Source: SIG672 sp045535095
Lineage (GTDB): Bacteria; Bacillota; Clostridia; Oscillospirales; CAG-272
Assembly (NCBI GenBank): GCA_045535095.1
Contig: JAZSKY010000010.1
Span: forward strand, 1 to 31,219
Direction: 5' to 3'
DNA: 31,219 nucleotides
Part shown: positions 6,970 to 13,220 of the stretch, piece by piece
Position numbering within the stretch: the stretch's first letter is position 1
Layout: every line of letters starts with the position of its first letter
Program-made: the position numbers and the translations under genes
The notes under the pieces: model-generated
What the model saw: the letters and a program-made list of their open reading frames with translations, nothing else
Told to the model about the DNA's origin: nothing
Database searches by the model: none

Positions 6970-7914
6970 TTAATAAAATGTTGCAACGCTCTCCTCGGGC
7001 CTTACGGTGTGAGTAGCCGAGCTCGCCACAAACACAGGGCCTGCGCCGTTGTAGAGAGGGTGTCTCTCGGTCTTTATCACGCCCTCGACTATCGCCCAGT
7101 CATAGGTCTTGAAATCGTACGATTTCTTGCACCTGCATACCATAGGACAGTACTGAATATCGTCTGCACAGCAGGTCATAATGTGGCGTCCGATAAGCAT
7201 TTCTCCCGAGGCAAGCTCCTCGTTCTTGACCGTCATAACCTTCACGCGAAGCGTTTTGTTTTCGTAGTCCTGCGGATTTTCGGTAAGGTCGCGGAAGAAT
7301 ATCGCGTAGTCCTTGTCCTCAATCTCAATAATGGGCGCATCAATATCGTAGGGAAGGGGATCTTCAAATTCGTCGCGCATTATCTCGCCCGTCACCTTTT
7401 CGTAAAGGATCATTGCCTGACGGTTGGAGGCGCGCACCACCTTGTGGAAAAGCTCAACGTCGCTCTCGTTTGTGATGCGGTTGAACACGATAAGATCGGT
7501 GTCGCGCATCTTGTCAACGGTAAGGCTTCGCATATTTCCGTTGTACATGTTAAAGGTGGTCGCGTCAAAGAAAAGCACCTGCTGAGCGATAACCCAGTTT
7601 CTCGGGAAGGTCGCGTAAAGCTCCTCCATAAGATGCATTCCGTTGTACTCGATAATGATCTTGTCCGCATTTGTTCTGTTTACCATATCGGCAAAGGTGA
7701 GAGAGGAATACTCGCAGTCTGCGTCAAGCACCTCGAAAAAGACGTTTTCGCTTGCAAATTCGCTCGGATCAAGCTCGATCTCGCCTTCCTCAAACGAAAT
7801 AACGAGAATGTTCGAGTTATCGCAAAATCCTGCATCGGCAAGAGTCTGCTGGACGAACGTTGTTTTTCCCGAATCGAGAAAGCCTGTTATGAGATAAACG
7901 GGAATTTCTTTCAT
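6970..7914 (-). CDS. CobW/G3E-family GTPase fused to a YcgQ-like (COG3689) domain
   Basis: The N-terminal ~200 residues form a G3E P-loop GTPase of the metallochaperone group: Walker A 'GFLDSGKTT' (11-19) and an 'EEGEIELD' stretch matching the ENEFGE region of CobW proteins. The family's CxCC metal motif is absent (the region reads 'ADCEYSS') and the guanine-recognition NKxD is replaced by 'NRIT'. The last ~110 residues match the C-terminal domain of YcgQ/TIGR03943 proteins: 'ENPQDYENKTLRVKV', 'GRHIMTCCADDIQYCP' and a final 'VEGVI' strand. YcgQ-type proteins partner with permeases thought to handle metal ions. The gene starts 14 bp after the stop of the other G3E GTPase, with its Shine-Dalgarno just after that stop, so both share a transcript. 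A cytoplasmic role in metal (probably zinc) allocation is an inference. Confidence 0.83.
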   Translation of the reverse strand: MKEIPVYLITGFLDSGKTTFVQQTLADAGFCDNSNILVISFEEGEIELDPSEFASENVFFEVLDADCEYSSLTFADMVNRTNADKIIIEYNGMHLMEELYATFPRNWVIAQQVLFFDATTFNMYNGNMRSLTVDKMRDTDLIVFNRITNESDVELFHKVVRASNRQAMILYEKVTGEIMRDEFEDPLPYDIDAPIIEIEDKDYAIFFRDLTENPQDYENKTLRVKVMTVKNEELASGEMLIGRHIMTCCADDIQYCPMVCRCKKSYDFKTYDWAIVEGVIKTERHPLYNGAGPVFVASSATHTVRPEESVATFY

Positions 7915-7928
7915 TGTCCGTTTTCCTT

Positions 7929-8957
7929 TCAGTTAAAAAGCTCTTCGAGAGCGTTTGTGTTGATCTTCGATCCGATTACGCAGAAGCGACCGCAGGGAGC
8001 GGCAGAGCCGCAGCGGATATCGGGATCTTCGGGTGTGAAGTCGAAATAGTACCAGCCGTTTTCTCCTGCAACGTATCCCTTTGCACGAAGAATATGGCCG
8101 TATTTATCGGTATTATCAAGCTCTGCGAGTATGTGCTCGAGCTGCTCGCGCGTGTACTTTTTCGCAGTCTCCTTGCCCCAGCTTGTGAACACCTCGTCCG
8201 CGTGGTGATGATCGTGGTGATGATGGTGACAACCGCACTCGCACTCCTCATCGTGATCGTGGTGGTGATGATGGCACTCGCACTCCTCGTCGTGATCGTG
8301 GTGGTGATGGTGATACTCGTGCGCCTCGTCCTCAAGCTCTTTAAGCTCGTCTGCAAGCGAAAGGGAAGAGCGCTCAACAACTTTGAGAAGCTCTTTTCCG
8401 TCAAGCTCGCTCCAATTGGTGGTAACGATAAGAGCCTCGCCGTTCACCTCTCTGATAAGTCTTACCGCCTCGGCGATCTTTTCGTCAGAAAGACCGCTCG
8501 TGTGGCTGAGAACGATCGTCTTTGCATACTCTATCTGATTATTGAAGAATTCGCCGAAATTCTTCATATATACCTTACATTTCTTCGCGTCGATGACCGC
8601 AACTGCGCCGTTTAATACAAGACGGCTCTCGCCTGCGTCCTCAACCGCGCGGATAACGTCGGAGAGCTTTCCAACGCCCGACGGCTCGATAAGGATTCTG
8701 TCGGGCGAAAAATCGTCAAGCACCTTAGTGAGTGCCTTTCCAAAATCTCCGACGAGCGAGCAGCAGATACAGCCCGAATTCATTTCGGTGACGTTGACAC
8801 CCGCCTCGCTGAGAAATCCCGAGTCTATACCGATCTCACCGAATTCGTTTTCGATGATAACGAGCTTTTCACCCTCATACGCTTCGGAAACGAGCTTCTT
8901 TATAAGAGTCGTCTTTCCCGCACCGAGAAATCCCGAAAAAATATCAGCCTTAGTCAT
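7929..8957 (-). CDS. CobW/G3E GTPase with His/Cys-rich metal-binding loop (ZNG1/YeiR-like)
   Basis: A 342-residue G3E GTPase that probably delivers a transition metal to client proteins. Visible motifs: Walker A 'GFLGAGKTT' (about 9-17), switch region 'ENEFGEIGIDS', the metal-binding CxCC in 'NSGCICCSLVGDF', Walker B-like 'RILIEPSG', and a C-terminal CobW_C domain (about 265-342). Between the domains lies a His/Asp/Cys-rich loop (about 213-252) built from two 13-residue tandem units plus a shortened third, able to hold several zinc or nickel ions. The base-specificity motif NKxD is replaced by 'SHTS'. The ATG has AAAGGAG 11 bases upstream. It is the first gene of a two-gene unit. No clear promoter lies between it and the tRNA-Leu terminator. 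Confidence 0.9.
   Translation of the reverse strand: MTKADIFSGFLGAGKTTLIKKLVSEAYEGEKLVIIENEFGEIGIDSGFLSEAGVNVTEMNSGCICCSLVGDFGKALTKVLDDFSPDRILIEPSGVGKLSDVIRAVEDAGESRLVLNGAVAVIDAKKCKVYMKNFGEFFNNQIEYAKTIVLSHTSGLSDEKIAEAVRLIREVNGEALIVTTNWSELDGKELLKVVERSSLSLADELKELEDEAHEYHHHHHDHDEECECHHHHHDHDEECECGCHHHHHDHHHADEVFTSWGKETAKKYTREQLEHILAELDNTDKYGHILRAKGYVAGENGWYYFDFTPEDPDIRCGSAAPCGRFCVIGSKINTNALEELFN
8201..8320 (-). repeat. Coding tandem repeat for the His/Cys-rich loop
   Basis: Near-identical 39-bp units rich in GTGGTGATG / CACTCGCACTC encode a stretch that reads HHHHHDHDEECEC twice and then a shortened third His block. Such repeats can change length by slippage. Confidence 0.8.
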
Positions 8958-8978
8958 AACTTTTTTCTCCTTTGTGAT

Positions 8979-9020
8979 GAAAAAATAAAAGAAAAGCGGG
9001 CGTCACTGTCGGACGCCCGC
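8979..9020 (-). terminator. Terminator of tRNA-Leu
   Basis: A 9-bp GC-rich stem pairs 8996-9004 (GCGGGCGTC) with 9012-9020. On the minus strand it is followed by a long T-rich tract (8979-8995). It lies seven bases beyond the tRNA 3' end and just upstream of the G3E GTPase gene. Confidence 0.88.
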
Positions 9021-9026
9021 AACTTA

Positions 9027-9108
9027 TGCGAGAAACGGGACTTGAACCCGTACGGAGAAATCCACACGCCCCTCAAACGTGCGCGTCTGCCAATTCCGCC
9101 ACTCTCGC
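9027..9108 (-). tRNA. tRNA-Leu (anticodon GAG)
   Basis: On the minus strand the acceptor GCGAGAG (9108-9102) pairs with TTCTCGC, D arm and anticodon arm fold normally, and the loop TTGAGGG gives anticodon GAG (bases 9072-9074 on the plus strand read CTC). A long variable arm with a GGA/TCC stem marks a class II tRNA; the T arm is ACGGG/CCCGT with loop TTCAAGT. CCA is not encoded. Confidence 0.95.
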
Positions 9109-9138
9109 AGATGTGTCACCGTATCGGCGACATTCACT

Positions 9139-9166
9139 ATTATACACATATTTTTGCGTTTGTCAA
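9139..9166 (-). promoter_or_regulatory. Sigma-A promoter for tRNA-Leu
   Basis: On the minus strand TTGACA (9161-9166) and TATAAT (9139-9144), both perfect consensus, with a 16-bp spacer about 30 bp upstream of the tRNA. Confidence 0.8.
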
Positions 9167-9202
9167 TACCTTTTTTGAAAAAAATAAAAAATTTTTCAAA
9201 TG

Positions 9203-10570
9203 CTATGTCTGAGCAAGTAAAGCGTCGGCTGTTGCAAGGTAAACGAGCAGAGAAACAGCATCTACGAGCGTAGTTATAAGCGGACTTGCCATGACCGCAG
9301 GATCAAGTCTGAGCTTCGATGCAACTATGGGAAGAGAAGCTCCGATTATCTTCGCCGCGATTATCGTAAAGGCGAGAGTTATCGAAACGATAGCCGCTAC
9401 CGTAATCGTAACTCCGTCGCTCTTCATAAGGCACATATCCCAGAGAATTATCTTTAAAAAGTTCGCCGCCGCAAGAGTTGCCGCACAAAGGACCGAGATG
9501 CGAAGCTCCTTCCAGATAACTCTGAAAATATCCGAGAATTCGACCTCTCCGTGCGATATTGCACGGGTAACGCTGACCGACGCCTGCGAGCCTGAGTTTC
9601 CGCCCGTTCCCATTATCATAGGAATAAACGCGGTGAGCGCAGGGAGTACTGCAAGCGAGCTTTCAAACGAAAGAATGATGCCTCCCGTTATCGTTGCCGA
9701 GATCATAAGGAGAAGAAGCCAAGGGATACGCGACAGCCAGATCCTCGCAACGCTCTGCTTTAAGTAGGGCGTGTCGCTCGGCGTGATAGCCGCCATTATC
9801 TGAATGTCCTCCTCGTTTTCCTCGCTGATGACGTCCATTGCATCGTCGAAGGTGACGATTCCGACGAGTCTGTCCTCCTTGTCGGTGACGGGAAGGGCAA
9901 TAAGCCCGTATTCGCGGAGCTTTTCGGTAACCTCTTCTTTGTCGTCGTGAGTGTTTACCTTGATAACGCTCGTCGTCATTACGTCCTTTATATAGGTCTC
10001 CTTTGAGAGGAGTATCTCTCTTACCGAGATAACGCCGATAAGATGTCTGTTCGCATCGGTGACGTAGCAGGTGTATATCGTTTCCTTGTCAAAGCCGGTG
10101 GTACGTATCTTTTCAAGCGCGCTCTCAAGAGTCATATCGGCTTTAAGCTCGACAAGCTCAACGGTCATAATGCTTCCCGCGCTGTCCTCGGGATAGCTGA
10201 GAAACTCGTTTATCTTCTTTCTCGTTTCTCCGTCGGTACTCGCAAGTATTCTCTTTACAACGTTTGCCGGCATCTCCTCGATAAGGTCAACCGTGTCGTC
10301 AAGATAAAGCTCGTCGATTATCGAGCGAAGCTCCTGATCGGTGAACGCCTTGAGAAGATCAAGCTGCATATCGCTGTCCATTTCGACAAAGGTCTCTGCG
10401 GCAAGCGTTTTTGTGAGCAGACGGAATACAAGGTGGCGCTTTTCGGGCTCTATTTCAGATATTATCTCTGCCGCGTCGGTAGGATAAATATCGCAAAGCT
10501 CTTTCTTTACCGCGTTGTAGTTTTTTTCGTCGATAAGAAGAGAGATTTTTCTTGCAATTTCTTCGTTCAT
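9203..10570 (-). CDS. mgtE: Magnesium transporter MgtE
   Basis: A 455-residue Mg2+ channel of normal length. The cytoplasmic N domain (about 1-125) carries the helical repeats, including 'ELYLDDTVDLIEEMPANVVKRIL'-type segments. Two CBS domains follow (about 130-250), with 'YPEDSAGSIMT' at the junction as in known MgtE proteins. Five membrane helices (about 275-455) contain the pore signature 'PMIMGTGGNSGSQAS'. In characterised homologues, Mg2+ binding to the N and CBS domains closes the pore. The ATG at 10570 is preferred over an in-frame ATG 39 bases earlier because AGGAGG lies just upstream of it, inside the longer frame. The leader is too short for an M-box riboswitch, so control is probably at the protein level. 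Confidence 0.95.
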   Translation of the reverse strand: MNEEIARKISLLIDEKNYNAVKKELCDIYPTDAAEIISEIEPEKRHLVFRLLTKTLAAETFVEMDSDMQLDLLKAFTDQELRSIIDELYLDDTVDLIEEMPANVVKRILASTDGETRKKINEFLSYPEDSAGSIMTVELVELKADMTLESALEKIRTTGFDKETIYTCYVTDANRHLIGVISVREILLSKETYIKDVMTTSVIKVNTHDDKEEVTEKLREYGLIALPVTDKEDRLVGIVTFDDAMDVISEENEEDIQIMAAITPSDTPYLKQSVARIWLSRIPWLLLLMISATITGGIILSFESSLAVLPALTAFIPMIMGTGGNSGSQASVSVTRAISHGEVEFSDIFRVIWKELRISVLCAATLAAANFLKIILWDMCLMKSDGVTITVAAIVSITLAFTIIAAKIIGASLPIVASKLRLDPAVMASPLITTLVDAVSLLVYLATADALLAQT

Positions 10571-10597
10571 AATACGCGCCTCCTTTTCATTTTTTTG

Positions 10598-10606
10598 ATT
10601 ATAACA
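10598..10606 (-). promoter_or_regulatory. Extended -10 promoter for mgtE
   Basis: On the minus strand TGTTATAAT (10606-10598) is an extended -10 element; no good -35 hexamer is seen at the usual distance. It gives a leader of only about 20 bases before the ATG at 10570. Confidence 0.5.
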
Positions 10607-10761
10607 CACCTTTTCGCATATTTTATGAATAAATATCGGTAAAAGTGAAATTCTTTCGGGCGAGTGACTTTGATATTATCGACAAAATGTATAAAAGTAT
10701 CCGAAAAATAAGCGGATTTTTATTTTTTTATCCGAAAATTATATAAAGAGTGCAATTCTTC

Positions 10762-10790
10762 TTGACAACTTGCTTTCCCACACATATAAT
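10762..10790 (+). promoter_or_regulatory. Sigma-A promoter for the aspartokinase operon
   Basis: Perfect TTGACA (10762-10767) and TATAAT (10785-10790) with a 17-bp spacer, about 50 bp before the GTG start. Three CGGAT/ATCCG motifs lie upstream (10699-10734). Confidence 0.85.
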
Positions 10791-10841
10791 ATAGATGGTA
10801 AATAATTTATGAAGTGTGTAAAAAACAAGGAGTGTATAACA

Positions 10842-12170
10842 GTGCAAAACAGATATATAAAAACGGTCAAATTCGGCGGAAGCTCGCTTGCTGACGCTTC
10901 GCAGTTCAAAAAGGTTGCCGACATAATTCTCTCGGATAAGACGAGAAAGTACGTCGTTCCCTCGGCTCCCGGCAGACGCTTCGACGGAGACGAGAAGGTA
11001 ACCGATATGCTTTACGCGTGCCACGCCCTCGCGGTTAAGGGACAGAAGATCGACAGCGTATTTGACAAGATAAAGGACAGATACAACTCGATAATTTCCG
11101 ACCTCGGACTCGACCTCTCGCTTGAGAAGGAGTTTGACGAGATCTATGCAAACATCTCGGGCAAGGCAGGAGACAGCTATGCCGCAAGCCGCGGAGAGTA
11201 CCTCAACGGTATTATCCTTGCCGCATACCTCGGCTTTGATTTCATTGATGCCGCAAAGTGCATTTTCTTCACCGAGAATAAGCAGCTCGATAGTGAAAAG
11301 ACCAACAAGATCCTCGGCGAGGAGCTTGCAAAGCACGAATACGCAGTAATCCCCGGATTCTACGGTTCTATGCCCGACGGAAGCGTTATCACCTTCTCGC
11401 GCGGCGGAAGCGACATTACCGGCTCGGTAGTAGCACGCGCAGTACAGGCAGACCTTTATGAAAATTGGACCGACGTTTCGGGCTTCCTTATGGCAGACCC
11501 GAGAATCGTCAAGAACCCTGAGACTATCGACGTTATCACCTATCACGAGCTTCGTGAGCTTGCGTATATGGGTGCTACCGTTCTTCACGAGGACGCAATT
11601 TTCCCCGTACGTCTCAGCGGAATTCCGATCAATATAAGAAACACCAACCGTCCCGACGATGCAGGCACTATGATCGTTGCAAAGGCTGATAAGGACACTA
11701 CCGCAAAGGTCATCACCGGTATTGCAGGTAGAAAGGGATTCTCGGTAATCTCGCTTGAAAAGGATATGATGAACTCGGAGATCGGATTTGGAAGAAAGCT
11801 TCTCAACGTTCTCGAGAATCACTCGATCCCCTTCGAGCATCTCCCCAGCGGAATTGACACTATGAGCGCTATCGTATCCACTCACGAGCTTGAGGGATGC
11901 CGCTCGGATATTATGCACGAAATATGTGTCGCTTGTAACCCCGACACCATTTATATTGAGGACGGACTCGCACTTATCGCTGTCGTTGGACGCGGAATGG
12001 TACAGTCTCCCGGAACTGCGGCAAGACTCTTCACCGCGGTTGCAAACGCAGGAATCAATATCAGAATGATAGACCAGGGCTCGAGCGAGTTCAATATCAT
12101 ACTCAGCGTTGAGGAGCATGATTTTGAAGCGGCTCTCAAGGCTATATACGCAGAGTTTGTAAAGCAGTGA
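10842..12170 (+). CDS. lysC: Aspartate kinase
   Basis: Phosphorylates aspartate, the first step towards lysine, meso-diaminopimelate, threonine and methionine. The 442-residue protein has the kinase domain (about 1-290) with 'KFGGSS' (10-15), 'FSRGGSDITG' and 'YHELRELAYMGATVLHEDAI', followed by two ACT domains (about 300-440) that normally mediate end-product inhibition. The GTG at 10842 is chosen because AAGGAG (10827-10832) lies nine bases upstream; an in-frame ATG 33 bases earlier has no such site. It overlaps the following FkbM gene by 4 bp. The gene symbol is the generic one: which of several aspartokinases this is, and what inhibits it, cannot be read here. Confidence 0.93.
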   Translation: MQNRYIKTVKFGGSSLADASQFKKVADIILSDKTRKYVVPSAPGRRFDGDEKVTDMLYACHALAVKGQKIDSVFDKIKDRYNSIISDLGLDLSLEKEFDEIYANISGKAGDSYAASRGEYLNGIILAAYLGFDFIDAAKCIFFTENKQLDSEKTNKILGEELAKHEYAVIPGFYGSMPDGSVITFSRGGSDITGSVVARAVQADLYENWTDVSGFLMADPRIVKNPETIDVITYHELRELAYMGATVLHEDAIFPVRLSGIPINIRNTNRPDDAGTMIVAKADKDTTAKVITGIAGRKGFSVISLEKDMMNSEIGFGRKLLNVLENHSIPFEHLPSGIDTMSAIVSTHELEGCRSDIMHEICVACNPDTIYIEDGLALIAVVGRGMVQSPGTAARLFTAVANAGINIRMIDQGSSEFNIILSVEEHDFEAALKAIYAEFVKQ

Positions 12171-13204
12171 AGGATCTGTGGAGCTATCTCGCCTCGGTAA
12201 AAAAGCCGATAGTTATGTACGGAATGGGCAACGGGGCAGATAAAATAATAGCCGTTCTTCAGAAATACGGGCGCGAGGTGGACGATTTCTTCGCCTCGGA
12301 CGATTTCGTAAGAGGGCAGAGCTTTCACGGAAAAAAGGTACTCACCTTTTCTCAGATAAAGGAAAAATACGGGGACTTTACCGTCCTTGTCTCCTTTGGC
12401 AGTCCGAGAAGAGAGGTGCTTGACAGAGTATATGAAATGTCCGGTGAGTGCGAGCTGTACTTGCCGGACGTTCCTCTTGCAGGAGAAGATCTTTTTTGCA
12501 GAGAGTTTTACGAAAAAAATCTCGAAAGGATCAAAAAAGCAAGAGAGCTCTTTTCCGATGAGAGATCAAGAAAACTTTACGATAACATCATTTCGTACAA
12601 GCTTAGCGGTAAGCTCGGATATTTGAGAGATGCCGTCAGCGAGGAAAAGGACGATCCGAGAAATATCGCGAGATATAAAACGGTAGTCGATGCAGGCGCA
12701 TATAACGGAGATACCGCGCGCGAAACGCTCGGGAAATGTCCCGAAATAGAGAAGATAATCTGCATAGAGCCCGATATAAAGAACTTTAAAAAGCTCTCCG
12801 CCTTTGCCGAAGGATGCGATAAAATAGACGCCTTCAACGCGGGCGCGTGGGACTCTGACGAAACGGTCACCTTCGGTAGCGCGGGCAACCGCAACTCCAA
12901 TGCCTTTTCGGGCGGACGCGAGATAGAGGTCGCAATGGCGAGAATAGACACGCTCTGCAAGGGGCTGTCGATCGACTCTGTAAAATACGATGTCGAGGGT
13001 GCCGAAATGAAGGCGCTTGACGGAAGCCGCGAGACTATAAAGAGATGTCTGCCCGACCTCAAGGTATCGCTCTACCACAGAAGCGAGGATATTTTCGAAA
13101 TCCCCCTGTATATTGCCGAAAACTATCCGCAGTACAGCTTCTACCTTATAAGAAAAGAATGTATCCCTGCGTGGGAAATTGATCTTATAGCAGTTAAAAA
13201 ATAA
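12167..13204 (+). CDS. FkbM-family SAM-dependent methyltransferase with N-terminal Rossmann-like domain
   Basis: The C-terminal half (about 165-345) is an FkbM-type methyltransferase: SAM-binding motif I 'VVDAGAYNGDT' (173-183), an acidic 'IEPD' after strand 2, and 'KYDVEGAEMKAL' with Asp275 and Glu277. The N-terminal ~120 residues form a separate domain starting 'IVMYGMGNGADKI', a nucleotide-binding-like beta-alpha unit that often precedes FkbM domains in surface-polysaccharide proteins. The GTG start overlaps the aspartokinase stop (GTGA), so it is translationally coupled to an amino-acid biosynthesis gene with no obvious link. The ABC-F gene follows after 16 bp. The methyl acceptor is unknown; a glycan or small molecule is likely from the family. 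Confidence 0.85.
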   Translation: MKDLWSYLASVKKPIVMYGMGNGADKIIAVLQKYGREVDDFFASDDFVRGQSFHGKKVLTFSQIKEKYGDFTVLVSFGSPRREVLDRVYEMSGECELYLPDVPLAGEDLFCREFYEKNLERIKKARELFSDERSRKLYDNIISYKLSGKLGYLRDAVSEEKDDPRNIARYKTVVDAGAYNGDTARETLGKCPEIEKIICIEPDIKNFKKLSAFAEGCDKIDAFNAGAWDSDETVTFGSAGNRNSNAFSGGREIEVAMARIDTLCKGLSIDSVKYDVEGAEMKALDGSRETIKRCLPDLKVSLYHRSEDIFEIPLYIAENYPQYSFYLIRKECIPAWEIDLIAVKK

Positions 13205-13220
13205 ATGAAAGGAGAAAAGC

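Noticed and set aside
8201..8320. CRISPR-like or intergenic tandem array
   Set aside because: The repeats are in frame and encode the His/Cys loop of a CobW-family protein; there are no unique spacers.
8996..9020. Second copy of the REP-like element
   Set aside because: It shares only the GCGGGCG...CGCCCGC flavour; position and U-tract fit a plain tRNA terminator.
10699..10728. Intrinsic terminator upstream of lysC
   Set aside because: The stem is only 5 bp with a 9-base loop and there is no plus-strand transcript arriving from upstream.
10571..10841. M-box magnesium riboswitch upstream of mgtE
   Set aside because: The predicted mgtE leader is only about 20 bases and the remaining intergenic DNA is AT-rich without the expected structure.
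10728..12119. Long open frame antisense to aspartokinase
   Set aside because: It mirrors the sense gene, has no ribosome binding site, and its product is low in recognisable motifs; strong codon bias of the sense gene explains it. The same holds for antisense frames under pgi (18958-20310) and the VanY-type gene (29064-30611).
1973..12170. Genome-wide reassignment of TGA to Trp
   Set aside because: TGA is used as the normal stop of intact genes here, for example the first ABC subunit (3710-3712) and aspartokinase (12168-12170), both with overlapping downstream starts.
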